A stretch of DNA of 64,000 nt. Origin: Methylocapsa aurea. Lineage in GTDB: Bacteria > Pseudomonadota > Alphaproteobacteria > Rhizobiales > Beijerinckiaceae. The stretch is from the NCBI RefSeq assembly GCF_000746085.1, contig NZ_JQKO01000016.1, positions 1 through 64,000 of the forward strand, in the 5' to 3' direction. The notes beneath the pieces are model-generated. The model had not been told where the DNA came from. It saw only the letters and a program-made list of their open reading frames with translations, and made no database searches. This document shows positions 24,764 to 34,500 of the stretch, in pieces; position 1 is the first letter of the stretch, and every line of letters begins with the position of its first letter. The translations under genes were made by a program, and so were the position numbers.

Positions 24764-27363
24764 TAGGCCCTGGTCGCCACCTTTCGCGCCGGCCCACGCC
24801 TATTTCCCATCCCGATATAGGCGCTCGCTGCGCTCAGGAGAATGAAATAGGTCACAACGCCCAACATCCATGCAATCGACGAGGAGGGGTGCGAGGTAAA
24901 AGTGCCGATCTGGTAGAACAGCACGGCGGCGCCGTAGCCGAGGCTAACGGTCCAAAACACCATGAATCCTGTCCATCGCTGATTGGTCTCGCGAGTGGTC
25001 GCCGCCGTGGTCGCGATACATGGGTAGCAGAGGAGTAAGAGGAGATAGGCGAGCGCTCCGATCTTGCCATCGAACCGATTTGCCAATGCTGGGGCGAGAT
25101 CGCTGCTAACGCCATGCCCGTACCCGTGGTCGCGCGTTTCCGCCGCTTGGTACAGCGTATCGGCGGTTGTGCCGGCTCTGTGGGCGGGCCCGTCGCCGAA
25201 CCCTACCAGGGCCTTCAGATTGTGTGGAATGGTCAGAGCCGCCCGCTTGATCCTTTCGACTATATCGAAGCCTCGATCGGCAGCCGACAGCGGCGTGCGC
25301 TTGGCCTCCAAGTAGATCGATTCCAGAGTGCTCACGATTGCGACCTTATGCAGGACGCCGGTCAAGAGCGCGACCGTGGCCGGCCATTGGTCTTGGCCAA
25401 CACCCATCGGCGCCAACACGGGCGTGATCGCGCGCCCGCCCGCAGCCAGCATCGAGCGGTCGATCGGCTTCTCGTTGAACGACCCGTCGGTCCCCCACGC
25501 GCTCAACACCTTCAGGATAAGCACCATCGGGATGATGAACTTGCCCACGTGAAACACGAAGACCTTGACGCGCATCCACGCATTGATCAGCACGTTCCTC
25601 GGCTTTGGCCAATGATAGGACGGCAATTCAAAAGCGTACAGCGAGAGCTCTTGGGGAAGCAAGCTGTGTTTCATGACGAGCGCGGTGATCATCGCGAAGA
25701 CGATGCCGAGAAGATAAACGCCAAAGATCACGAAGTGGCCTTGGTCTGGGAAAAAGGCTGCGGCGAACACCGTGTACACAGCCAACCGCCCGCCGCAGCT
25801 TATGAATGGGCTCATCAGCACAGCCACGATCCGATCGCGAGGGCGCTCCATGGTGCGCGTCGCCGTGATGGCGGGCACGTTACAGCCAAAGCCTATCACC
25901 ATCGGAACGAACGCGTTGCCCGGAAGACCCAGGGCTTGCATGAGCCGGTCCATGACGAAGTTGGCTCGAGCCATGTAGCCCGACTCTTCGAGCATCGAAA
26001 TGAACAGATAAAGGAATCCGATGATGGGAACGAAATTCACGACCTGGAGAACGCCGTTGCCAAGCCCGTCGGCCAGCAGGGCGGTGAGCCACGCCGGAGT
26101 GTCTACGAAGCTAAGGAGTTGCCGAGGGCCTTCGACGAATAACGTGTCGGAAAGCTGATTGACAAACGGCTTGAAGGCCCGACTGAGCTGAACTGTGAAC
26201 CAGAACAGGCAATACATGACCCCGAGAAAGATGGGAATGCCGAGGAGCCGATTCAACACGACGCCGTCGATCCGGTCCGACATGCTGCGGCCCACTGCGG
26301 CGCGCTTGGGCAGCGCCTCGCCGGCGAGCGCATGGACGAAACGGTAACGGCTGTTGGCGATGAGGGTATCGGCCTCGTCGCCCGCCTCTTGCGCAATTCG
26401 ATTGGCCAGCCTCTCTCGAGCTTCTCTCGCCGCGGGGTCGACCTGATGGGTCGCGAAAGCGTCGCCCTCCAGCAGACGAATAGCCAGCCAGCGGACATCG
26501 AAGCGATTCGCTCCAGAATTTTCGCTGATCGAGTGCGATAGTTCCGACGCCGCATCGTCGATCAACGGCGGGTAGTCGATAGCGAAGCTAGGCCGCGGCT
26601 TTTCCTCAGCCAGCCGCCGAAGCTCTGCTTTGAGTCCCTCGACCTCTCCCCGCTTGGCGGCGACCACCGCCAGCACCGGGCAAGCCAGTCGGCGCTGGAT
26701 GGCTTCGACGTCAAACTCTGCGTCGCTGCCCCTGGCGTCTTCCATGATGTTGAGGATGACGACCAAAGGCGCCTTCATCTCCAGCAATTGAGTTGTCAGA
26801 TAGAGGTTTCGCTCCAGGTGCGAGGCGTCGATGAGATCGATGATGAGATCGGCATCGCCCGAGAGAATGTAATCTCGCGCGATCCTCTCATCGATAGCGG
26901 TGGCCTCGTCATAGGCGTCGAGTGAGTAGATCCCCGGCAAATCCACGACCTCGAAGCGCTTGTCTTCAAACTGATATCGCCCGACCTTTTTCTCCACCGT
27001 GACGCCGGGCCAGTTTCCCACTCGCTGCCGGGTCCCGGTCAGGCCGTTGAACAATGTGCTCTTGCCGCAGTTGGGGTTGCCGATGATCGCGATCTTAAAC
27101 GTATTGCTTTGCCCAAGGGGCGCCTCGGCGCCGACGCGCTCGATCGACAAGGCCGACACCTCGCTCGCACGCATGGTGAGGGACGTTTCGCGCACGCGAA
27201 CCTCGACCGGATCACCGAGCGGGGCAACGCGGACGACGGTAAATTCGACGCCGGGCGTGAGGCCCATGGACAGCAATTTTTGGCGATGGCCGATATCCCC
27301 GGGTTTGAAGCCTATGACGCGGCCTCGCTCACCGACTTTCAGATGGCCAAACTCGATTCTCAT
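24763..27363 (-). CDS. feoB: FeoA-FeoB fusion ferrous iron transporter
   Basis: An 866-residue fusion. Residues 1-80 are FeoA (SH3-like; GDIGHRQKLLSMGLTPGVEF). Residues 90-260 are the FeoB G domain: G1 GNPNCGKST, G2 NWPGVTVEKK, G3 VDLPGIYSL, G4-like LNIMEDA in place of NxxD. The membrane domain follows with Gate motifs GFGCNVPAITATR and PFISCGGRLAVY, each with the conserved Cys. It imports Fe(II) across the inner membrane. In most genomes feoA is separate. ATG at 27363. No clear Fur box was seen upstream. Confidence 0.94.
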   Translation of the reverse strand: MRIEFGHLKVGERGRVIGFKPGDIGHRQKLLSMGLTPGVEFTVVRVAPLGDPVEVRVRETSLTMRASEVSALSIERVGAEAPLGQSNTFKIAIIGNPNCGKSTLFNGLTGTRQRVGNWPGVTVEKKVGRYQFEDKRFEVVDLPGIYSLDAYDEATAIDERIARDYILSGDADLIIDLIDASHLERNLYLTTQLLEMKAPLVVILNIMEDARGSDAEFDVEAIQRRLACPVLAVVAAKRGEVEGLKAELRRLAEEKPRPSFAIDYPPLIDDAASELSHSISENSGANRFDVRWLAIRLLEGDAFATHQVDPAAREARERLANRIAQEAGDEADTLIANSRYRFVHALAGEALPKRAAVGRSMSDRIDGVVLNRLLGIPIFLGVMYCLFWFTVQLSRAFKPFVNQLSDTLFVEGPRQLLSFVDTPAWLTALLADGLGNGVLQVVNFVPIIGFLYLFISMLEESGYMARANFVMDRLMQALGLPGNAFVPMVIGFGCNVPAITATRTMERPRDRIVAVLMSPFISCGGRLAVYTVFAAAFFPDQGHFVIFGVYLLGIVFAMITALVMKHSLLPQELSLYAFELPSYHWPKPRNVLINAWMRVKVFVFHVGKFIIPMVLILKVLSAWGTDGSFNEKPIDRSMLAAGGRAITPVLAPMGVGQDQWPATVALLTGVLHKVAIVSTLESIYLEAKRTPLSAADRGFDIVERIKRAALTIPHNLKALVGFGDGPAHRAGTTADTLYQAAETRDHGYGHGVSSDLAPALANRFDGKIGALAYLLLLLCYPCIATTAATTRETNQRWTGFMVFWTVSLGYGAAVLFYQIGTFTSHPSSSIAWMLGVVTYFILLSAASAYIGMGNRRGPARKVATRA

Positions 27364-28323
27364 CGTCCGACCTTAAGTGAGGGAAAATACTGCCCTGATG
27401 CTAAAACGGCTAAGGAGAGGAAAACGCGACACGGGCCTGGCAAAGCAATTTCTGCTTGAGGTTGCAGCCGAGAGGAATTGGCGAAAGCTGAAACTCTGCT
27501 CTCGTCATCCAACGATCGCAATAGCTCCGCTTCGGCGACCGTCATGGCGCCAGATGGGCTTCTCTTGGCAGTGAGCCAATTCTTCTCGTCGCGTCGGCAG
27601 CCAACCTAATCTTGATTCTTTACGCCATGACCATAGCCAATCTGTAAGAAGTTCCATAATCTAGTTGCGGCTGCAACGGGCGAGCCTGAAGCACGCGCCC
27701 GTTGTTGTTTCTCGCTTTTCGCCGGACTGGATCGGTCAAAGGTGAACTGGCTCGCTCATTTCCGGACTCGACTCGGCTGTCGAGGCGCTGTGTTCCGCGA
27801 ACTGGCGCCAAGTTTCGTGAAGACGAAATCCCGGTTCAGCACGCTCTCGCGCTCGGCGGCCATTTTCCCGAATCGCTGGAGGCGCGTGAGGCGGGAGCGT
27901 CGGCTCAACGGGGTGCTTTCCACAGGTCGTCCGTTTCAAGCCGCCGTTAGTTTCGCAATTGCCGACAAGTGGCGCCCCAATCCGGAAATCACCGGAAACG
28001 CCTACGCCACAGAAACCCAACTGTGGACTTTTCTTTTCGCGACGAGCCGGTTCGGTCTTTTCCAAAAATGGACAGGCGCCGCCGCGTAGACGGCTCCTGC
28101 GCGTCCCTCCGATGCTATGCGTTTTTGGTCTCCCCTCCGCAATTCGGGCGGCGGCGCGCATTGGCGCCTTTTCCGAATTCATCGTCGCTGCGATCAAAAC
28201 GCATCGCGAATGTTTGGAGGGAGAAGTGGCGCTTGCGTGACCGATGTCCTTCACCTTGGCGCCGAAGCTGTCGGAGGGAGGACGGTTTTTTCGATCAACG
28301 AGACGTCGCCGGTTTTGAGTCCC
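27364..28323. other. Gene-free region of about 960 bp
   Basis: I see no supported gene here. A plus-strand frame at 27742-28089 and an antisense frame over the same span both have Arg/Pro-rich, non-family compositions and no ribosome site. The one clear signal is a terminator-like hairpin at 27674-27704 (listed separately). The region separates the feo operon from the TetR/DsrE pair and may be the scar of a deletion. Confidence 0.35.
27674..27716 (+). terminator. Intrinsic terminator-like hairpin
   Basis: CAACGGGCG (27674-27682) and CGCCCGTTG (27696-27704) form a perfect 9-bp stem with a 13-nt loop, followed on the plus strand by TTGTTTCTCGCTTTT. No plus-strand gene ends just before it, so it may be a relic of a lost gene. 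Confidence 0.55.
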
Positions 28324-28893
28324 TTACACGGCCCCGAATAGCTCGTCGGGGAGCGTTTTGAGAAACTCGCGAAATGGGCGCGTCGTTCCCATTCCGCGCG
28401 AAAGGACCAGACTCCCCTGGAGCATGACCACCGCGCGTTCAGCGCGCGTGCTGGCGACTTTCTTGTCCAGTCCCGCATCGACAAGGACTGCGGACAAGGC
28501 ACTGATCCAGGCTTCGAAAACCTGTTTGATCAGCTGTGTGAAGGGGCCTTCATGGATACGGGCTGAAGACAGCATGTTCAAAAGGCAGGCCTGTTTTCCT
28601 CCGGAATAGAACGCGTCGAGTTTCTTGATCATATCCTTGATCCGGTCGTTGGGCGCCCCTTTGCCCTTGAGCGGAGAAAGAATATGCTCGTCGAGCCAAG
28701 CTCCGGCGCTTTCCAGCACTTCCCGCGCCATTTGCTCCTTGCCCTGAGGAAAGCGGTGATAAAGGCTCGCCTTCTTGAGGCCCGTCGCTTCCGACAAGAT
28801 CGTCAGCGTCGCGCCCTCATAGCCAACATCGCGAAACACGGCGCTGAGCCGGGCCATCAGATCTTCTTCTTCGACCGACGCTTTGCGCCCCAT
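28324..28893 (-). CDS. TetR/AcrR-family repressor
   Basis: A 189-residue TetR regulator. The N-terminal helix-turn-helix is clear (TLTILSEATGLKKASLYHRFP), and the C-terminal helical domain (FEAWISALSAVLVDAGL) should bind the ligand. It is divergent from the DsrE-like gene; two dyads of ACCGAACG[AT][CT]CGGT lie between them and are probably its operators. The ligand is unknown. Confidence 0.9.
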   Translation of the reverse strand: MGRKASVEEEDLMARLSAVFRDVGYEGATLTILSEATGLKKASLYHRFPQGKEQMAREVLESAGAWLDEHILSPLKGKGAPNDRIKDMIKKLDAFYSGGKQACLLNMLSSARIHEGPFTQLIKQVFEAWISALSAVLVDAGLDKKVASTRAERAVVMLQGSLVLSRGMGTTRPFREFLKTLPDELFGAV

Positions 28894-28926
28894 TTGGTCC
28901 CCTATCTGCTAAGTCACAAAATAATG

Positions 28927-28940
28927 ACCGAACGACCGGT
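28927..28940. promoter_or_regulatory. TetR operator 1 (ACCGAACGACCGGT)
   Basis: An imperfect 14-bp palindrome 34 bp before the tetR start; 12 of 14 bases equal the perfect copy at 28986. It likely mediates autorepression. Confidence 0.6.
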
Positions 28941-28985
28941 AAATATCGGGTTGACGTCCGCGCTGCGGTCAAGCATCCAAATAAT

Positions 28986-28999
28986 ACCGAACGTTCGGT
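28986..28999. promoter_or_regulatory. TetR operator 2 (ACCGAACGTTCGGT)
   Basis: A perfect 14-bp palindrome 32 bp before the DsrE-like gene. The ACCGAACG-TTCGGT form is the usual operator type for TetR proteins of this size. It likely controls the divergent gene. Confidence 0.7.
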
Positions 29000-29030
29000 T
29001 ATAATCAAGGCTGCGCAAGGAGCATCTTCA

Positions 29031-29408
29031 ATGTCGAAAACAGCAATCGTCGTCTACGCTGATCCAAAGGCTGGTTCGGAGGAAGCGCTCGGACGCCTCT
29101 TCAACGCAATGTTCGTCGCCTACGAGTTAAAGGAGAAGAAGCAGGAGGTCGCGCTTATTTTTCAGGGCGCGGGCGTCCGCTGGGCGAGTGAGGTCATCAA
29201 ACCAGACCACCCCGCTCATGCCCTTTACAATGCGGTGAAGGACACGGTCGTCGGCGCTTGTCGCGGCTGCGCCGACGTCTTTGGCGCAACCGATGCCGTC
29301 AAGGTGACAGGACTGCCATTGATAGATGAAAAGGCGATCCCGGGCACGTCCGGCATCATCGATCTCTCCAAATATCTCGATGCAGGCTACCGGGTTCTGA
29401 CTTTCTGA
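29031..29408 (+). CDS. DsrE-family protein under TetR control
   Basis: A 125-residue cytoplasmic protein with a DsrE/F-like fold: AIVVYADPKAGSEEALGRLFNAM (residues 4-26), EVALIFQGAGVRW, and a Cys pair in VVGACRGCADVFG, which may carry sulfur or a metal. ATG at 29031 follows AAGGAGCATCTTCA. It is a single gene opposite tetR with a palindrome in its promoter. Its role may be a response to reactive sulfur or an electrophile; this is inference. Confidence 0.8.
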   Translation: MSKTAIVVYADPKAGSEEALGRLFNAMFVAYELKEKKQEVALIFQGAGVRWASEVIKPDHPAHALYNAVKDTVVGACRGCADVFGATDAVKVTGLPLIDEKAIPGTSGIIDLSKYLDAGYRVLTF

Positions 29409-29556
29409 ACGGTCGGCTTCGCTGTCGGAGTTCAAGGGCGCCGCGACCAAGCTCGGCGCCCGTCCATCAAAAGTTGGGAGAGTCGGCAAACCCGGTACGA
29501 ACCAAGATTCAATAATGTCGCTTGACGGATGCGTGGATATACACATATTAAAGACA

Positions 29557-30009
29557 ATGTCACAAATTTCCGCACCCTCATATGAAACAGCCCAAATGAT
29601 CGCGAGCAGGTGCCTCTGCTTGCGCATCCAGCGGGCCAGCCGCGCCATCGGGCGTCGTTTCGATGATGCGTTCCGGTCCGTCGGGCTGAACAACTGGCAG
29701 TTTTCCTTGCTGATGAACCTTAGTCGCCCCTCCCCGCTCACCGTCAATGGACTGGCGGAGCAGCTCGGGATGGACCGAACCACGACGACAAAGAACCTGA
29801 GGCCTTTGGAACGTCGAGGGCTGCTGGAGATCCGGCTCGATGAACATGACGCCCGCGTGAGACGGATCGTCCTCACCGACGCAGGCCGCGCCCTGCTGGT
29901 CGAGGCTGTCCCTCACTGGCAAGCCGCCAATGATGCGGTCTCAGCCAGCCTCGAGGAGGCAGACCTTGAGCGTCTCCATTCCGCTCTGGAGGCGATAGCT
30001 TACGGTTAG
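29557..30009 (+). CDS. MarR-family transcriptional regulator
   Basis: A 150-residue winged helix protein with the MarR core: LTVNGLAEQLGMDRTTTTKNL, PLERRGLLEIR and the wing DEHDARVRRIVLTDAG. The N-terminal Cys pair (RCLCLRIQRA) is a pattern that often senses oxidants. The start at 29557 (MSQISAPSYE) is preferred to an upstream ATG at 29515. It stands upstream of the RND efflux pair, same strand, and may control it. Confidence 0.85.
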   Translation: MSQISAPSYETAQMIASRCLCLRIQRASRAIGRRFDDAFRSVGLNNWQFSLLMNLSRPSPLTVNGLAEQLGMDRTTTTKNLRPLERRGLLEIRLDEHDARVRRIVLTDAGRALLVEAVPHWQAANDAVSASLEEADLERLHSALEAIAYG

Positions 30010-30156
30010 ACTGCGCGGATGCGCAATGGGAGTTCCGTATCCCGCGGACGCCAGTTCTTGATGAACGACTATCCGGCGCAAAACCTTACGACCTAATAGG
30101 GGCATATGCACTTAATTGCAGGAAACAAGTCAAAGCGCAAATCAGGAGACAAGCCC

Positions 30157-30354
30157 ATGAGCGACCATGCCGCGATGCCGAACAGCGAAACCTTCTGGGC
30201 GCGCATCGGGCGCCTCATCCGCCAGTTCGGAGAAGCAATGGACCTGGACGAGACCGCCCTGCTCGCCGCGCGCGTCGCCAGGCTCGAGCGAAAGCTTGCG
30301 GAGCTGAAAGACCAACAGGGTGATTCGCTTCCTCGTCCTGCAACTCAACCCTGA
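30157..30354 (+). CDS. Small coiled-coil hypothetical protein
   Basis: A 65-residue soluble protein; its C-terminal half (ALLAARVARLERKLAELKDQ) should form a coiled coil. ATG at 30157 follows AGGAGACAAGCCC, a strong ribosome site. It lies 121 bp before the RND adaptor gene and may share its transcript. I recognise no family. Confidence 0.6.
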   Translation: MSDHAAMPNSETFWARIGRLIRQFGEAMDLDETALLAARVARLERKLAELKDQQGDSLPRPATQP

Positions 30355-30475
30355 GGCGCCCGCCGATGCGCCAGCGGTTGCGCCGCTTCATGCGACGCAG
30401 ACGGCCGATCGAAGCCTCAGCAAGACATTCGCCCTGAGCGGATATTGCGCCCCTCCAGCACGAGCGAGATCACCC

Positions 30476-31561
30476 ATGGACAGCTTCGAGACAGTCCTTC
30501 TTGCCGCCGCTGTGATCGTCGCGGTCGGCGTTGGGGCGGCCGCGGCGGGCGAAAGAGATCCTCGTCAAGGACCGCAGCTTGTCCAAATCGCCATCGTGAA
30601 GCCGGCGGAGCCTTCGGAGCGGGCTTTTACCGGCGTCGTTTCGGCGCGTGTGCAAAGCAATCTGGGGTTTCGCGTTCCGGGCAAGGTGATCGAGCGCCTT
30701 GTCGACATTGGTCAAAACGTCCGCGCCGGGCGGCCGCTCCTGCGGCTCGACCAACAGGATCTCAATCTTGCGCTCGCCGCCAAGGAGCACGCGGTCGTGG
30801 CGGCGCGGGCGCTGGCCGTCCAAGCGACGGCCGACGAGGCGCGCTACCGCCAACTCGTGGCCAAGGGATACTCGACCCGCCAAAGATACGATCAGGCCAA
30901 GGCCGCGTTCGACAGCGCCAATGCGCAATTGGCGGCGGCCGAAGCACAGGCCGAGGTCGCGAGGAACGAGGCCGGGTACTCGTTGCTGCTCGCGGATGCC
31001 GACGGGACCATCGTCGAGACCTTGGCCGAGCCGGGGCAGGTGGTCGCCGCCGGTCAGACCGTGGTGAGGCTGGCGCATGCTGGTCCGCGCGAAGCCGCTG
31101 TGAATCTCCCCGAGGCCGTGCGCCCGGCGATCGGATCTGCCGCGCAAGCCAAGATTTACGGGGCCTCGTCCGCTGCTTCGCCGGCGCGTCTCCGTCAGCT
31201 TTCTGACGCCGCCGATCCCTCGAGCCGGACCTATGAGGCGCGCTATGTCCTTGAGGGCGAGGCTTCGCGGGCCCCGCTTGGCGCAACCGTCACCGTCGGG
31301 GTGGCGACGACCGGCGCGATCGACGCTTCGGAAGTCCCGCTCGGCGCGCTTTATGACGATGGCAAATCCACGGGCGTGTGGGTCGTCGATCCGGCGTCGT
31401 CGTCCGTCGCCTTCAGGCCCGTGCTGGTTCGCCGGCTGGCCGAGGAGACCGCTGTCGCCAGCGGCGTTCGCGCGGGCGAACGCGTCGTGGCGCTCGGCGC
31501 GCACCTTCTTCACCAGGGCGAGCGCGTCCGCATCGCCAATGACAGGATGGCGGCGCAATGA
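30476..31561 (+). CDS. RND efflux periplasmic adaptor (HlyD/MFP family)
   Basis: A 361-residue membrane-fusion protein. An N-terminal hydrophobic segment (LLAAAVIVAVGVGAAAAG) anchors it, followed by the barrel-sandwich halves (GFRVPGKVIERLVDIGQNVRAGRPLLRLD; and DGTIVETLAEPGQVVAAGQTVVRL, both longer than shown here by domain), a helical hairpin of about 70 residues, and a beta-barrel with LGATVTVGV. It links the inner-membrane pump to an outer channel. ATG at 30476 is chosen; the frame is open to 30320. It overlaps the pump gene by four bases. Confidence 0.88.
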   Translation: MDSFETVLLAAAVIVAVGVGAAAAGERDPRQGPQLVQIAIVKPAEPSERAFTGVVSARVQSNLGFRVPGKVIERLVDIGQNVRAGRPLLRLDQQDLNLALAAKEHAVVAARALAVQATADEARYRQLVAKGYSTRQRYDQAKAAFDSANAQLAAAEAQAEVARNEAGYSLLLADADGTIVETLAEPGQVVAAGQTVVRLAHAGPREAAVNLPEAVRPAIGSAAQAKIYGASSAASPARLRQLSDAADPSSRTYEARYVLEGEASRAPLGATVTVGVATTGAIDASEVPLGALYDDGKSTGVWVVDPASSSVAFRPVLVRRLAEETAVASGVRAGERVVALGAHLLHQGERVRIANDRMAAQ

Positions 31562-34500
31562 GCCGCTTCAACCTTTCCGCGCTGGCGGTGCGCGAGCGCG
31601 CCGTCACCCTCTTCTTGATTCTCGCCGTCGCGATCTCCGGAACCTATGCATTTTTGAAGCTCGGCCGCGCCGAGGATCCGTCGTTCACCATCAAGGTGCT
31701 GACGGTGACGACGGTCTGGCCCGGCGCCACCGCGCGGGAAATGCAGGATCTCGTCGCTGAGCCGCTGGAGAAGCGGCTGCAGGAGCTGCGCTGGTATGAC
31801 CGCGTCGAGACGATGACCCGTCCGGGTCTTGCCTTCATGACGCTCACCTTGAAGGACAGCACGCCGCCGGCCGAGGTTCCCGAGCAGTTCTACCAGGCTC
31901 GCAAGAAGCTCGGCGACGAAGCCCGCACCTTGCCCGCGGGCGCCTTCGGTCCCTTCGTCAACGATGAATATTCGGACGTGACTTTCGCCCTTTACGCCCT
32001 GAAGGCGCCGGGCATGGCGCCGCGTCTGCTCGCCCGCCAGGCGGAGACAATGCGCCAGCAATTGCTGCATGTCCCTGGCGTCAAAAAGGTGAACATTTTG
32101 GGCGAGCGGCCGGAGCGGATCTTCGTCGAGTTCACCTATGCGCGCCTCGTCACACTCGGCGTCAGCGCGCGGGACGTCTTCGCCGCGCTCGCGCGCCAGA
32201 ACGCCGTGACGCCAGCGGGATCGATCGACGCCAAGGGACCGCAAATCTTCGTGCGCCTCGATGGCGCCTATGACGATATCCGGAAGATCGCCGACACGCC
32301 CATCGTGGCCGGAGGGCGCAATCTCAAGCTCTCCGACGTCGCCGAGGTGCGCAGGGGCTATGAGGACCCGGCAACCTTCCTGATCCGTCACCAGGGCGAG
32401 CCGGCCCTCGCCCTCGGCGTCGTTATGCAGGAGGGATGGAACGGGCTCGACCTCGGCAAGGCGCTCGAGGCCGAAACCAAGGCGATTTCCGTCAACCTGC
32501 CGCTTGGGATAACCCTGACCAAGATCACGGATCAGGCGGTCAACATCTCAGAGGCCGTCGATGAGTTCATGTTCAAGTTCTTCGTCGCCCTCAGCGTCGT
32601 GCTCGTCATCAGCCTGATCAGCCTCGGCTGGCGCGTCGGCATCGTCGTGGCGGCGGCGGTGCCGCTGACCCTTGCCGTGGTGTTCGTCATCATGCTCGAC
32701 ACCGGACGGGTGTTCGACCGCATCACGCTCGGCGCCCTCATCCTCGCCCTTGGCCTTCTCGTCGACGACGCCATTATCGCGATCGAGGCGATGGTGGTGA
32801 AGCTGGAGGAGGGCATGGGCCGCATCGAAGCGGCCGCCTATGCCTGGAGCCACACCGCGGCGCCCATGTTGGCGGGCACTCTTGTCACCGTGGCCGGCTT
32901 CCTGCCGGTTGGCATTGCGCGCTCCAGCGCGGGCGAATATGCCGGCAACATCTTTTGGATCTTGGGTTTCGCCCTGATCGCCTCCTGGTTCGTAGCCGTG
33001 GCGTTTACACCTTACCTGGGGGTGAAGCTGCTGCCCGAGATCGAGCCGATCGAGGGCGGTCACGAGGCGATCTACGGCACGCCCAATTACCGGCGCCTCC
33101 GCAGCGTGATCGCCTGGTCCATTCGCCACAAAATCGTTGTTGCGGGCGCCGTGGCCGGCGCCTTGGCGATCTCCGGCGCAGGCTTGGGCGGAGTAAAGAA
33201 GCAATTCTTCCCGACATCGGATCGTCCCGAGCTTCTGGTTGAGGTCCAGCTGCCTGAGGGCAGCAGCATCGAGGCGACCAGCGCCGCCACAGCCAAGGTG
33301 GAGGCATGGCTGAAAGAGCAGCCTGAAGCCAAGATCGTCACCAGCTATATCGGCCAGGGCGCGCCGCGATTCTTCTTCGCCTATAACCCGGAGCTGCCCG
33401 ATCCGTCCTTCGCCAAGATCGTCGTCCTGACGCCAGATGCCGAGGCGCGGGAAGCTCTCAAAGTCCGCCTGCGGGCGGCGATCGCCGAAGGCCTCGCTCC
33501 CGAGGCGCGCCTTCGCGTCACTCAGCTCGTGTTCGGTCCCTATTCCCCCTTTCCCGTAGCGTTCCGGGTCATGGGTCCTGATCCCGCCGTGCTGCTCGGC
33601 CTCGCCGGCGAGGTCCAGGAGGTAATGCGCGCCAATCCGAACATGCGGCAGGCGAACCAAGACTGGGGTCAACGGTCGCCGACTGTCCGGTTCGTCCTCG
33701 ATCAGGATCGGCTGCGGCTGATTGGTCTCTCGCCCAGCGAAGCCGCGCAACAGCTGCAATTCCTGCTGACGGGCGTGACGGTCACGCAGGTGCGCGAGGA
33801 TATCCGCACGGTGGACGTGGTCGCCCGCAGCTCCGGCTCGGGCCGTCTCGATCCCGCCCGCCTCGCCGACTTCACTCTCACATCAAATGATGGGCGCATG
33901 ATCCCGCTCGATCAGATCGGCCAGATCAATGTGCGGATGGAGGATCCGATCCTCAAGCGCCGCGATCGCACACCGACGATCACCGTGCGCGGCGACATCG
34001 ACGAAACCCTTCAGCCGCCGGAGGTCTCGACCGAGATCCAGGAGGCCCTCCAGCCGATGATGGCCAATCTGCCCGCGGGTCACCGGATCGAGATGGGCGG
34101 TTCGATCGAAGAGTCGGTCAAGGCGAACACAGCTCTTGCCGCCATCTTCCCGCTCATGCTGGCCTCGATGCTCACGATCATCATGCTTCAGGTCCGCTCC
34201 TTCTCGGCCATGACCATGGTGATGCTCACAGCGCCCCTCGGTCTCGTCGGCGCGGTCCCTGTCCTGTTGCTGTTCCACCAGCCCTTCGGCTTCAACGCCA
34301 TCCTCGGCCTGATCGGTCTGGCGGGGATCTTGATGCGCAACACGCTGATCCTGATCGGGCAGATCCATACCAACGAGGAGCATGGCCTCGATCCCTACCA
34401 CGCAGTCCTCGAGGCCACGGTCCAGCGGGCGCGGCCCGTGATCCTCACCGCGCTCGCCGCCGTTCTGGCGTTCATCCCGCTGACTCATTCCGTGTTCTGG

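Noticed and set aside
27742-28254. Possible genes on both strands in the feo-tetR gap
   Set aside because: Neither frame has a ribosome site or family resemblance, and both overlap each other almost fully.
32548-33759. 403-codon antisense frame within the RND pump
   Set aside because: A shadow of the GC-rich pump gene with Asp/His/Arg-rich low-information composition and no ribosome site.
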